From positions 1 through 24,648 of IMG/VR virus record IMGVR_UViG_3300034106_005852: a stretch of 24,648 nucleotides of DNA; one strand, given 5' to 3'. Source of the stretch: a virus. This document shows, piece by piece, positions 6,503 to 14,375 of the stretch. Both the position numbers and the translations under genes were made by a program. Below the pieces are notes generated by a model, which searched no databases, was not told the origin of the DNA, and was given only the letters and a program-made list of their open reading frames with translations. Numbering within the stretch: position 1 is the stretch's first letter; each line of letters starts with the position of its first letter.

Positions 6503-8434
6503 TCACATACCGGCTGGCGCGGGTTGTCCGTACTGCTGCGCCATCACCATAGCGCCGCCCTGAGAACGAGCTTGTTGCCGAATGTCGTCAATAATACTTG
6601 TCACCAGCGCGTGCATCGTCGCGTCGCCGCGCTTGAGCTTAATAAGCTCCGAGTCTTTCTGTGTCTCAGGCATAGAGAGCAACTGGTTAGCAATAAGTTG
6701 CGCCTGCTGCTGCAGATCTTCGGGCGTACGTGGAATACTGCCGGAGTTCTGTCGCTGCATCAAGAAGTGATCAACAGCAGACGGCTGCCCAGGACCCATA
6801 GGCGCGCCGCCAGCGGCTGGTACAGGCGCGCCGCCTTGCTGCGGCGGCATGCCTGTCGCACCGGCACCAGCTTGACCTACGCCGCCCATCATTTCTGCAG
6901 ACTGCGACAAATCCTTCATCTGCTGCGACTGCTCCATCTCCTTTTGCATGCGCTCTTGCTCGTCGGCGTAAATGCGCTCTTCTTCGAGCATGCGCTTAGT
7001 CTCGTCCTCATAGTCGATGCCGACGCTCTTAAGACCCGTAGTCTTGCTGATCATCTGGCCCTGCATTAGTTGCAGCTTGGCCATCTGACGGTTGAGGTCG
7101 TCCGCGTGAGTAACGCGAACGAGCTTGGCACCTACCGGCTCCCACGACATCACATTGGCGACGTGGCCGGATAGGTCAGTCAAAAACCGATTCATGTTGT
7201 GCGGTAAATGGCTCCAGTTCGCTTCAAACAAGCGCAGCGCTGCCGGCGCAGCTTGGAACGACAGCGTGCCATTGAAAAGCTCAACCGGCATGCCAATGCA
7301 CTTGAGCAGCGTTTCAAGCCCCTGATCCAGCAAGTCTTTGGGCGCTAGCTGCGTGGCGTCGCCGCCAAGCGCCTGATAGTTCACAGGAAAAGGCAGCACA
7401 TTCCAACGAGCAGGATCTGTCCTACGGGCGCGAAGCATAGACTGCACCCGCGCCGTAAAATTAGACAAATTAATCGTGTGCACGGGGTCGGAAGACTGAG
7501 CATCGCCACCGCGCGGCGCCGGTGTAATTACGCGGAACGGAATCACGTAATCCAGCGCAATCGCCTCGTTATAGCGATGCAGAATCTGATAGTACCACGC
7601 CTGCCGGAAATTCGTCAGCACGCGAGAGATACCCCAACCGCGATTACGCATACCGGCGAGGGCGTCTTCTTTCAGATGGTAAATCACGCCCTTGTCAAAC
7701 ATCAAGTTCTGTTCGTTTTTGATCGCCTGAATCACTTCCCAACTGGCGCGCTCAAGATGATGCAAGTGCCCCTGCTTGATCAGCGCTCGGTAGTCCTGCG
7801 GAATCTTCCAGACGTAGGAGCAGTCGTCGGTGTACGGGTCCCAAAGAATGTCGATCTCGTGCGGACTCCAGCGTTTCACGTGCATGTTGTCGGTGTCGCC
7901 GGATCGCCGGTCGATATGGCGCCACTCTCCAGTTCGCTTGCACTTCGGGCAGGTAGCGTGAAACTGAAAGTCTTGCCACTTAAACGCGCACTGTTCAGAG
8001 TTGTAAACTTTGTCTAGCGGCATTTCGAGGCCGCAGGACTTGCACGACAGATACCGGCGAAACGGAACAAGCAGGCTGGTAAACGAATTACCATAGGACA
8101 TGTAGTCCAGCCCGATCGTGTGCAGGACGTTTTTGATGCTGAGAGTGTCTTCAAGAAAGACCTGAAACTTTTCTTTCTCTTCGCGCCCTGTGGTATTCTC
8201 ACCGATATCGTAAATTTCGACATCAGTAATAAAGTACGACACCACGCGGTCAACGGCTTGCCGGTACGGGCCGTTGGCGTTCATGACATACTCAGTCCAG
8301 CGTAAAGCTGTCTGAATACTTTCCGGCATAGACAGGCTGGCTATGTCGCAGAAAGGGTCCGGAAAGCGCTCGTCAGAATGAACGCCTTTGCCCAGCGAGT
8401 TGTAGCCGAGTTGTGAGGTTGGAGTAAGCGACAC
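6503..8434 (-). CDS. Portal protein with inserted zinc ribbon
   Basis: Portal proteins form the dodecameric ring at one capsid vertex through which DNA is packaged and to which the tail attaches. The evidence is the length (about 643 residues), the N-terminal region (RWTEYVMNANGPYRQAVDR, a typical portal opening) and the stem/crown-like segment GMPVELFNGTLSFQAAPAAL. The C-terminal part is rich in glutamine and methionine, then in proline and glycine. A C-x2-C pair at residues 132/135 and another at 163/166 form an unusual zinc ribbon inserted between early strands. Two adjacent GTG codons (8437, 8434) could start it; the second is better spaced (6 bases) from GAGG. A 52-residue gene ends 11 bases upstream, and the terminase must lie elsewhere. 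Confidence 0.88.
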   Translation of the reverse strand: MSLTPTSQLGYNSLGKGVHSDERFPDPFCDIASLSMPESIQTALRWTEYVMNANGPYRQAVDRVVSYFITDVEIYDIGENTTGREEKEKFQVFLEDTLSIKNVLHTIGLDYMSYGNSFTSLLVPFRRYLSCKSCGLEMPLDKVYNSEQCAFKWQDFQFHATCPKCKRTGEWRHIDRRSGDTDNMHVKRWSPHEIDILWDPYTDDCSYVWKIPQDYRALIKQGHLHHLERASWEVIQAIKNEQNLMFDKGVIYHLKEDALAGMRNRGWGISRVLTNFRQAWYYQILHRYNEAIALDYVIPFRVITPAPRGGDAQSSDPVHTINLSNFTARVQSMLRARRTDPARWNVLPFPVNYQALGGDATQLAPKDLLDQGLETLLKCIGMPVELFNGTLSFQAAPAALRLFEANWSHLPHNMNRFLTDLSGHVANVMSWEPVGAKLVRVTHADDLNRQMAKLQLMQGQMISKTTGLKSVGIDYEDETKRMLEEERIYADEQERMQKEMEQSQQMKDLSQSAEMMGGVGQAGAGATGMPPQQGGAPVPAAGGAPMGPGQPSAVDHFLMQRQNSGSIPRTPEDLQQQAQLIANQLLSMPETQKDSELIKLKRGDATMHALVTSIIDDIRQQARSQGGAMVMAQQYGQPAPAGM

Positions 8435-8445
8435 CACGCACCTCG

Positions 8446-8604
8446 TTATTTAGCGGCGTTATGGGCGGATTCAGCAGCTAATTTGCGGAAGTCGTTATCT
8501 AACTCCGCGACAGTAGGTTTTTTAAGCTTGTTGTCGGCTGCTTTTTTTTCAGGCTCGTGTTCCGGATTTGTTAACCCAGCACGAATTTCGCCACGCTTTT
8601 CCAT
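8446..8604 (-). CDS. Hypothetical small protein, 52 residues
   Basis: This short frame fits exactly between two larger genes. It opens with ATG at 8604, three bases after the stop of the 304-residue gene, and ends with TAA at 8446, 11 bases before the portal start. The upstream ribosome site is the GGAATG at the end of the previous gene and is weak. The protein is highly charged and probably helical: MEKRGEIRAGLTNPEHEPEK at the start, then VAELDNDFRKLAAESAHNAA. Function is unknown. Its position directly before the portal gene recalls small head-joining or scaffold-like proteins, but the sequence does not show this. Confidence 0.7.
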   Translation of the reverse strand: MEKRGEIRAGLTNPEHEPEKKAADNKLKKPTVAELDNDFRKLAAESAHNAAK

Positions 8605-8607
8605 TTT

Positions 8608-9522
8608 TTACATTCCGGTAGACATCACGGCGCGCTCTACCAGCAGTACGCAGTATTCGCGGTTATCATAAACATACTGAAAACCTGTGGTATGCACAAG
8701 GTACAGCTTAGAATCTTCGCTAATTTGCACAGCCCACGGCCGTTGATATGGATCGTTTGACGGCGGAAACCAGCGGGCCGCGTTCTGTTCAAAACGCAGA
8801 TCGTATATTAACACCATAAACCCGTTTTCTTCGATAGCCTCGTCGTCAGCGGGAGCGGTAGAAATGATAATGTCGTGAAAAAACGCCGGAACCGTGCCAA
8901 TGCCTTCTTTTTCAAAATAGACAAGCTTTTGCGGCGGACCAACACGGGCGCCGTTAGTCGTATGGCCGTTTGAACTCTGCTGGGCCGCCGCCGTTTTCTT
9001 CTTGAGGCCAAAAGCGGCCATAGGACTGTAGCCGCGATCTATCTTTTCAATCGGCGGTACGGGGGGCGGAATAGGCCGGGAAATCTCTTCGCGCAATTCG
9101 TCGACAATTTCTATCTCGTCGTAGTCTTCTTCGATGACCGGCGGGGCGTTGCGCGCGGCAGCCGGCTTTTGCACGACAGATTTATTCAGCTTTGCCAACT
9201 CCTCAAACACCATAGCGGCGCGCTCCCTTATAGTATCAATATCGTCTCCGGGTAATTGTTGCTCGGCGGCGGCGATCGCAGCGTTTACTTTATCCTGCGG
9301 CATCTGATCGAAACCAAGCGCATTAACATTTTTACCGTCAGGGTCAATAATGTTAATACGCACTTTAGACATGTCGTGTGGATCGTAGTTTACAGGCGTC
9401 CCGCCGGCAGTAGCCTTGCCGACCACCACGCCGCGCAGACCGTATGGGCCGCGGCGGATAGCGTCAGCCATGGTGCGCCCGCTTTCTAACTGCACACTTG
9501 CGGGGTCCTGATACGTAGGCAT
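8608..9522 (-). CDS. Hypothetical protein, 304 residues, upstream of the portal gene
   Basis: The family is not recognised. Start at ATG 9522 with AGAGG 6 bases upstream. The N-terminal 75 residues contain a beta-rich segment (YGLRGVVVGKATAGGTPVNY; KVRINIIDPDGK) that looks like a small barrel. A helix follows (ERAAMVFEELAKLNKSVV). Then comes a long low-complexity linker with an acidic stretch (EEDYDEIEIVDELREEI), prolines (PIPPPVPPIEK) and QQSSNGHTTNG. The C-terminal 100 residues form a second globular domain (FMVLIYDLRFEQNAARWFPP; EYCVLLVERAVMSTGM). It is the first gene after the terminator at 9540-9575 and is packed against the portal genes, which points to a virion or assembly role. Confidence 0.7.
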   Translation of the reverse strand: MPTYQDPASVQLESGRTMADAIRRGPYGLRGVVVGKATAGGTPVNYDPHDMSKVRINIIDPDGKNVNALGFDQMPQDKVNAAIAAAEQQLPGDDIDTIRERAAMVFEELAKLNKSVVQKPAAARNAPPVIEEDYDEIEIVDELREEISRPIPPPVPPIEKIDRGYSPMAAFGLKKKTAAAQQSSNGHTTNGARVGPPQKLVYFEKEGIGTVPAFFHDIIISTAPADDEAIEENGFMVLIYDLRFEQNAARWFPPSNDPYQRPWAVQISEDSKLYLVHTTGFQYVYDNREYCVLLVERAVMSTGM

Positions 9523-9539
9523 AAAAACCTCTGATAGCT

Positions 9540-9575
9540 AAAAAAAGGGGGGAGCGCTACGTAGCGCTTCCCCCC
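9540..9575 (-). terminator. Strong rho-independent terminator
   Basis: On the minus strand six G, AAGCGCT, ACGT-type apex, AGCGCT and six C form a near-perfect GC-rich stem with a single bulged base, followed at once by seven T. This is a textbook intrinsic terminator. The stop codon of the 97-residue gene lies in the hairpin apex, and the next gene starts only 18 bases beyond the T run. It therefore closes the long middle operon while leaving the portal group just behind it. Confidence 0.92.
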
Positions 9576-9850
9576 AGAAAATCCTTCGGGCCGAGGGTGT
9601 CGCACACGCTGTATAACAGATTTCGAGGAATCTGAAAATACAACCTGCCAAGTGGGATGCCGCTGCCGCAAGCCGTCTCAACGTGCTCTACGGTCGGTAT
9701 CACTTCGGCGACAACCCCGCCAGAAAGAAGATGGGCCACCACCAAACCTGATTTTTCGTCTTTAGGAAAGACGGGTATAACGTGCGGCTCGACGTCTTGG
9801 TCGAGCAGCCAGTTCAACACTGGTTTGTCAGGTTTGAGGAAGAATCGCAT
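9557..9850 (-). CDS. Hypothetical protein, 97 residues
   Basis: I do not recognise this protein. ATG at 9850 follows the previous stop by 4 bases with no clear ribosome site, so translation probably relies on coupling. The compact sequence has several beta-like segments: VEPHVIPVFPKDEKSGLVVA, LSGGVVAEVIPTVEH and IPLGRLYFQIPRNLL. There is no membrane segment or metal motif. Its final codons and stop are part of the terminator stem at 9540-9575, which ties the 3' coding sequence to the RNA hairpin. It is the last gene of the operon that contains RuvC. Confidence 0.72.
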   Translation of the reverse strand: MRFFLKPDKPVLNWLLDQDVEPHVIPVFPKDEKSGLVVAHLLSGGVVAEVIPTVEHVETACGSGIPLGRLYFQIPRNLLYSVCDTLGPKDFLGGSAT

Positions 9851-9854
9851 CGTG

Positions 9855-10883
9855 TTATGCGGGTTCTTGCACCACGGCCGGGCGGGTACTTGCCGGGGCC
9901 CAGTTGTTCGGTGTTAACACCGTACCGCCATAATCCTCCGACAGGTCCTGCGCAGTCTCCACAGGGAATAACTGCATCGCGGACAGTCGGCTAATGCGCA
10001 GCGGGTTTTGAGAATTTTTCGCGGCCACAAGCAGGTCGTTAAAAGACGCCTCCCAACGATACCGCTTGTACAAGTTTTCTCGCATAGCGTGTACCGCAGC
10101 TTCGGGCGCGTAAAGCGCTGCCTCGGCGAGCGGGAGCTTAACAGAAAACCGTGGTTTGCGAAACAGCAGCGCGTCTACAGCTGTCGACCAATCGACATCA
10201 AAGTCTGGCACGGCAGCCTTGAACTCGAAGACCATGTCTTCAAGTTCGGGCTGGCCGACGCCGAGCGGATAATCAATTCCGCGGCGAGCCAAAATCTTTT
10301 CTGCCGGGTTAGGCAAACTGACGTCGACAACGTCCAAGTCCTTCGCCGGGTTCTCAACCTCAAGGCCAAGCACAGGCGAATAATCCTCGGCGACAATGCG
10401 GCCGTTATTGCGCACTACAGTTGGAAACCGGAGCGGCTGCAAATCCTCATGCAGACCAAAAGACGCACGACGACCGTAGGCCACGATAGCGGCCAACATC
10501 TCGTTTGCGCGGCGGGCGAGCACGATGTTGTTTGCGGCCAGCGTTTTACCGCCGCCGCGGGGCGTGTACACCATCGAAACGTCGTAACTGAAGATGATCG
10601 AGTAGACCATCTTGTTTTTACGTCGACGGCTGATGGCGCCAGAAAAAGTCAGGCTTTCGTCTCGGACCTCAAGCGTCAGTAGCGGCGGACGACGATAACC
10701 GCTAAGACTCCGAATCGGGTTGTCGAAAGTTTGGTCTACGCCGGGCATGTACAGCCCAGCACAAACGCCGCTCAAGTAATGAGAGACGTCGTAGAACCGC
10801 TTTAGCAGACGCTGCTGCTGAGCGATGATTGCGGCGACCTTGTCGCCCACTTGCGTATTAAGTTGTTCTGCTGCTGTCGACAT
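9855..10883 (-). CDS. Hypothetical protein, 342 residues
   Basis: The family is not recognised. I chose the third ATG (10883, protein MSTAAEQLNT): AAGGA is 7 bases upstream, immediately after the stop of the 61-residue gene. An upstream frame from 10913 would overlap that gene and lacks a site. The N-terminus is helical (VAAIIAQQQRLLKRFYDVSHYL). Several beta-rich segments follow, with the arginine-rich ISRRRKNKM near residue 85. A GGGKT near residue 112 is not a proper P-loop because the first glycine of G-x4-GKT is absent. The C-terminus is proline/alanine-rich. Its neighbours are unknown genes; a structural or DNA-binding role cannot be told apart. Confidence 0.75.
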   Translation of the reverse strand: MSTAAEQLNTQVGDKVAAIIAQQQRLLKRFYDVSHYLSGVCAGLYMPGVDQTFDNPIRSLSGYRRPPLLTLEVRDESLTFSGAISRRRKNKMVYSIIFSYDVSMVYTPRGGGKTLAANNIVLARRANEMLAAIVAYGRRASFGLHEDLQPLRFPTVVRNNGRIVAEDYSPVLGLEVENPAKDLDVVDVSLPNPAEKILARRGIDYPLGVGQPELEDMVFEFKAAVPDFDVDWSTAVDALLFRKPRFSVKLPLAEAALYAPEAAVHAMRENLYKRYRWEASFNDLLVAAKNSQNPLRISRLSAMQLFPVETAQDLSEDYGGTVLTPNNWAPASTRPAVVQEPA

Positions 10884-10893
10884 GGGCATGTCC

Positions 10894-11079
10894 TTAGAAA
10901 CTGCGTACGACATCGCGACGCTTTACGTTAGCGTCGTAATAGAGATTTTCTTTACCAGCTTCCCACTCGGCCGCGGTGACTACTACAGGCGGCCTCGAAT
11001 AAAACACTAGGAGAATTTTGTCATCGGCGATCTTTCGCTGCCGCTTGACCGCGGACCCACGAAATGTAACAACACGCAT
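10894..11079 (-). CDS. Hypothetical small basic protein, 61 residues
   Basis: This short protein is not recognised, but it is well supported. ATG at 11079 has AAGGGA 5-6 bases upstream, and its stop overlaps the ribosome site of the 342-residue gene. The sequence begins MRVVTFRGSAVKRQRKIADD, then LLVFYSRPPVVVTAAEWEAG, and ends in basic residues (ANVKRRDVVRSF). Basic patches at both ends suggest a nucleic-acid-binding or regulatory peptide, which is an inference. The 69-base gap before it contains a weak five-pair stem (CCCGC/GCGGG) with a T-rich loop but no convincing promoter. Confidence 0.72.
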   Translation of the reverse strand: MRVVTFRGSAVKRQRKIADDKILLVFYSRPPVVVTAAEWEAGKENLYYDANVKRRDVVRSF

Positions 11080-11148
11080 ACGTTCCCTTTCTCTACCCGC
11101 GAAAAGAAAACAGCGGGGTATTAAATATGCCGCGTTATTGCCTATAGT

Positions 11149-11565
11149 TTAGCTGTCAGGATCGGGTAGCGCGTTGTCAAAAAGATTGATGGCGTCACCG
11201 TCATCGTCTGAGAAAAACTCATCTGTCGCCGGTGTCGGTCGGCCGACGGGCGGCACGGCTAGCTGCGGCGGCTCTTCAAGATGCGCAGGATCAAACCCCA
11301 GATAACCCGTGTCATCTGGCTCGATGGGCGGGTTGGTGTCGAATAACGGCACGTTGCCCGACGGCGTTATGAGATATCGCATCGGAGGCTTTGAGACATG
11401 CAGCCGCGCGCCTGTGAAGCAAGACACCGACACGTCACGATCAATAAGCGCTTTCAAGCGCGCAGCGAGTTGTTCTACATCGTCGAACTGCTCTGTAGCA
11501 AATGTGCCGTCCGCATGCAGCACGACGGCGTAAAACAAATCAGCCGGCCTAGCTTCTTCGTGCAT
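11149..11565 (-). CDS. Hypothetical protein, 138 residues, acidic C-terminus
   Basis: I do not recognise this protein. The start is placed at ATG 11565 (MHEEARPADL), one base after the stop of the upstream gene and just behind CGAGAG. The longer open frame to 11676 would overlap that gene by 110 bases and has no ribosome site. The first 60 residues look like a small alpha/beta fold (DLFYAVVLHADGTFATEQFD; VEQLAARLKALIDRDVSV). From residue 75 on it is proline-rich and acidic (NPPIEPDDTGYLGFDPAHLE; EFFSDDDGDAINLFDNALPD) and likely disordered. An acidic tail of this kind can mediate protein contacts, but no partner is evident. Confidence 0.72.
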   Translation of the reverse strand: MHEEARPADLFYAVVLHADGTFATEQFDDVEQLAARLKALIDRDVSVSCFTGARLHVSKPPMRYLITPSGNVPLFDTNPPIEPDDTGYLGFDPAHLEEPPQLAVPPVGRPTPATDEFFSDDDGDAINLFDNALPDPDS

Positions 11566-11566
11566 G

Positions 11567-12211
11567 TTACTCTCGAATATCCAGAGGATCGTTTTCTGTA
11601 AACGGACTAAGGATTCCGTTCTGCTGTAGAAACCCGAGCGCGGCGGTTGCTGACGGCACGGGTATCTGCCTGACACCCGCCGGTCCGGTTAACCGCTTTT
11701 CTAACATCGTAATAAACTTGTTTGAAATCACACCAAGAACTTTTACAACTAATGTCTCGTTGAACCACGAAGTCGGGTCGGGGATGGTAATGTCGTAAGC
11801 GAAGACGCTAGCAAAAAAGCCTGTCTTAGGGTCAGAAAAAGCAATACCAGACAAAAACGCAAAACACTCTTCTTCGCGCTCTTTGTCTACGCCATAAACA
11901 CGTTTATCCCAATTAACTGGTAGCGGGTAACCGGGCAGTCGGCGCACGCCCAGGCCGGAAAAGAAAAACTCATTGGTGTCTGGTTTTAAATCGATGCAGA
12001 ATGGACGACTATCTGCGTCTTCAACTGGAAATCTCGCGTCGAACTCGGTTACCGGATCACGGTCGAAGCCGCCGTGCGTTAAAAGCAGTGCCGGCGTAAA
12101 CAACGCAACTTTCTTGCTAAATCCGCGCAAAACATCGGCGCAGGATCGTGTAACAATACGATCCGCGTTTGTGATCGCGTCTAACTCGTATATCGGGCCG
12201 TGCGTAGACAT
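11567..12211 (-). CDS. Hypothetical protein, 214 residues
   Basis: The family is not recognised. ATG at 12211 follows the RuvC-like gene by 5 bases, with a weak AAGAAA-type ribosome site. The sequence is mixed alpha/beta with many aromatic residues: VALFTPALLLTHGGFD, FCIDLKPDTNEFFFSGLGV, ECFAFLSGIAFSDPKTGFFA and TLVVKVLGVISNKFITMLEK. There is no signal peptide, transmembrane span or catalytic motif that I can name. The position directly after a Holliday-junction resolvase suggests a recombination or packaging context, but this is only by association. Confidence 0.72.
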   Translation of the reverse strand: MSTHGPIYELDAITNADRIVTRSCADVLRGFSKKVALFTPALLLTHGGFDRDPVTEFDARFPVEDADSRPFCIDLKPDTNEFFFSGLGVRRLPGYPLPVNWDKRVYGVDKEREEECFAFLSGIAFSDPKTGFFASVFAYDITIPDPTSWFNETLVVKVLGVISNKFITMLEKRLTGPAGVRQIPVPSATAALGFLQQNGILSPFTENDPLDIRE

Positions 12212-12216
12212 ATGCG

Positions 12217-12855
12217 CTATTTCTTGGGCGCCGGCATACCCGCATTTACACGTTGAATTAACATGAGCAGCACAAACGCGGCGTCCACTACGTTATCGAT
12301 ACCTGTGGATTTGTACTTCGTGGAGTCAAATGCGGCACCCAAAGACTTGTTAGCCGCCACGATCATGTCTTCTTTGCTGGCCTTACCGTTGCCAGTAGCG
12401 AACTTCTTAATTGTAGCGATAGCGTAGCCATTGGAGATAATGTTGTTTTCTTCAGCCCACGTAGCGGCAGTAACTTTCATGCCGCCCAAAACCTCAGACG
12501 CCGTGGCTACCCTAGAGAGTACAGCTGGAATACCGAATTTTTTGTTCATAAAAAACTCTTTAGGCGGAGAGTACTTCACGTCTTCATAGCCTAACACGTG
12601 CGGCGCCGCAACATTTAAAAAAGCACGTAAACGCACAAATCGGGCTGCGCCAGATTCCAGTCCTTGTGTCGATAAGTCCCACTGAAACAGTTGCAACTTA
12701 TCCTGCAACAAACGCTTGCCAGGAACGTGATCATACACCGCTACGCCACAATTGCTGCCCAAGTCTAAACCTAAAAAACGCGTAGCCTCTTTAGGACACG
12801 GACCGACCTTAGACGCAAACGAGTCCGGGTCTTTGTACATCCTATACTTTGGCAT
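12217..12855 (-). CDS. RuvC-like Holliday junction resolvase
   Basis: This RNase H-fold endonuclease would cut branched DNA, resolving recombination and replication intermediates before packaging. The motifs are in order: D31 in FLGLDLGSNCGVAVYD (strand 1 aspartate), E91 in VLGYEDVKYSP, the basic helix around KKFATGNGKASKEDM (about 150-164), and D187 and D191 in GIDNVVDAAFVLL. All four acidic positions of the RuvC site are present. The 212-residue length is slightly over the usual 160-180 because of an N-terminal extension and a tail. The start ATG overlaps the upstream stop by one base (TAATG). In the same region lie a RecA-like recombinase and DNA polymerase, which fits a recombination-dependent replication module. 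Confidence 0.85.
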   Translation of the reverse strand: MPKYRMYKDPDSFASKVGPCPKEATRFLGLDLGSNCGVAVYDHVPGKRLLQDKLQLFQWDLSTQGLESGAARFVRLRAFLNVAAPHVLGYEDVKYSPPKEFFMNKKFGIPAVLSRVATASEVLGGMKVTAATWAEENNIISNGYAIATIKKFATGNGKASKEDMIVAANKSLGAAFDSTKYKSTGIDNVVDAAFVLLMLIQRVNAGMPAPKK

Positions 12856-13514
12856 TACTTTGCCTTTCTAAAAAACAAGGCCGAAAGCCGGGCGAACCAA
12901 GGCTGCTGAATTTTAGCCTGCAATATTTTGTGCTCTTCATGCAGTTTAGCTAATTCCAAGCCGCGCTGTTTATACGCTGTCAACAATTCTTTTTCTCGCC
13001 CCAGCAATACATCGTTTGTCATACGCAAATGCTCAGCCATAAACACCGCGTCGTATGTTGAAGATTTGCGCAGATTAGCAAACTCTCTAACCGCAGCTGT
13101 AAATCGCGCCATGTCTGTCTGCGCGGGAGATTCCTGTCCGACAACAGACACTTCTCGCACAGCGGCGAACCAAGCGGCGCAAAATACTTCGCCAATAGCA
13201 GCCCAAAGATACTGCCGAACGACATAACGCAAGCTAAAAAAATTATGCCGATTTAAAGCTGCGGCAAAGCTTGTTACCGGATCAGCAGCGTTAACAAAAT
13301 CGCGCTGCGCTTCAGCGAGCACGGTGGCGGCGATGACGATTTCCTCGTCAGTGATATTGTGCTCGGCGCGCCAACGAGACCGATCCGCATCGTCGTTGGC
13401 GTCCAACCGCTCAATTGCTTGCCGCATAAGAGTTGGCGTAATGTACGCGTAGTCTCGCTCGGGATTGTAAAGCGGACCAGAATCTCCCTTCCGCCGGTAG
13501 CCGATATCGGCCAT
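12855..13514 (-). CDS. Hypothetical helical protein, 219 residues
   Basis: I do not recognise this protein. ATG at 13514 has AAGGAG 6 bases upstream, and the stop overlaps the RuvC start, so the two genes are coupled. The N-terminus is basic (MADIGYRRKGDSGPLYNPER). The rest is nearly all helical, with many alanine and arginine residues: SFAAALNRHNFFSLRYVVRQ, YLWAAIGEVFCAAWFAAVRE. A likely coiled coil lies at about 165-205 (LLGREKELLTAYKQRGLELA; KLHEEHKILQAKIQQ). An amphipathic or weakly hydrophobic C-terminus (WFARLSALFFRKAK) could touch a membrane or a partner. No enzyme motif is seen. Confidence 0.72.
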   Translation of the reverse strand: MADIGYRRKGDSGPLYNPERDYAYITPTLMRQAIERLDANDDADRSRWRAEHNITDEEIVIAATVLAEAQRDFVNAADPVTSFAAALNRHNFFSLRYVVRQYLWAAIGEVFCAAWFAAVREVSVVGQESPAQTDMARFTAAVREFANLRKSSTYDAVFMAEHLRMTNDVLLGREKELLTAYKQRGLELAKLHEEHKILQAKIQQPWFARLSALFFRKAK

Positions 13515-13529
13515 GTTCTTCTCCTTGAA

Positions 13530-14375
13530 CTAGTGAATCGTATACGTGTTTATACGACAACAATTAACGCACATAACCCCTATGTTTTCGGGGTCAAAGA
13601 AAGCCGTAGAATTACAGTTTCGACAATGGGCTTCTACGTATGTCTTTGCGTGCACCGCATACGAACACTCGTTGTACCCAATAAAACAATTTGTGCAAGC
13701 GTGCTGATACCCTTCTGGACAAGGCTCGGTTCGGCAGCGCACAGAGAGCAATTCTTTATTGTGCTTAAGCATGCTACTCGTAACGCTAACCTGCCTAAAG
13801 TACGGCTTGTCCCGACTCCGCTCGGCTTCAACGTGCGCAAAAAACATCAAGTTGACAAAGTGCAGGCCTACGCCGGAATATTGCAACGGACCCCACGAGT
13901 TGTTAGAGAAGCCCACAACACGGGCAATTGCGCGGCAGCTATTAGTGGGGAAAAACTGGGGAAATAACTCAGCGCACGGCGAGCCCGCTAGCGCCCGACA
14001 AGAAAAGATAAATCCGGTTTTATCGCGACGCTTAGCCGGGATAACGCGTTCAACTGATACCGGAACGATTTCGTCGTACATCTGCCGCGTCCACGGCAGA
14101 ATAGCTTCGCCGTCATTGAGTCGGTCTAGGTTGCCTGACATCCGCCACGCCAACATGGCAAGCGTCTTCTGACTCAGGGTCGTACCGGCCATGACTCGTA
14201 CCGTCTCAAAAACGGCGTTGCGCGACACAGTGTTTGGCAGCGCAGCCAACAACCGATCTGCAACCTCATAAATAACATTGCCAGAGATCGTCTGGTCCCT
14301 AAAAGCGTCGAGCACAGTCATCAACTGTGCTCGGCGACGAATAATCTGATGTCGGCTAAACTTTTTTGCCGTCAT
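13530..14375 (-). CDS. Hypothetical cysteine-rich putative zinc-binding protein
   Basis: The family is not recognised. ATG at 14375 overlaps the upstream stop by 4 bases (ATGA) and has AGAGG 5 bases upstream. The N-terminal 110 residues are helical and basic (MTAKKFSRHQIIRRRAQLMT). The C-terminal 70 residues carry ten cysteines at 214, 219, 227, 230, 237, 251, 254, 269, 272 and 273. These include C-x2-C pairs at 227/230 and 251/254 and C-x2-C-C at 269-273, with histidines at 226, 242 and 250, so two zinc sites are likely. A zinc-ribbon end on a basic protein suggests DNA or RNA binding, for example as a regulator; this is inference. Confidence 0.75.
   Translation of the reverse strand: MTAKKFSRHQIIRRRAQLMTVLDAFRDQTISGNVIYEVADRLLAALPNTVSRNAVFETVRVMAGTTLSQKTLAMLAWRMSGNLDRLNDGEAILPWTRQMYDEIVPVSVERVIPAKRRDKTGFIFSCRALAGSPCAELFPQFFPTNSCRAIARVVGFSNNSWGPLQYSGVGLHFVNLMFFAHVEAERSRDKPYFRQVSVTSSMLKHNKELLSVRCRTEPCPEGYQHACTNCFIGYNECSYAVHAKTYVEAHCRNCNSTAFFDPENIGVMCVNCCRINTYTIH

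Noticed and set aside
10540-10575. Walker A P-loop (GGGKT) in the 342-residue protein
   Set aside because: The first glycine of G-x4-G-K-T is threonine and no Walker B follows; taken as chance.
11140-11147. T7-like promoter core CTATAGGC on the minus strand
   Set aside because: Only the final eight bases resemble the T7 consensus, the upstream part does not, and no phage RNA polymerase gene is in the window.
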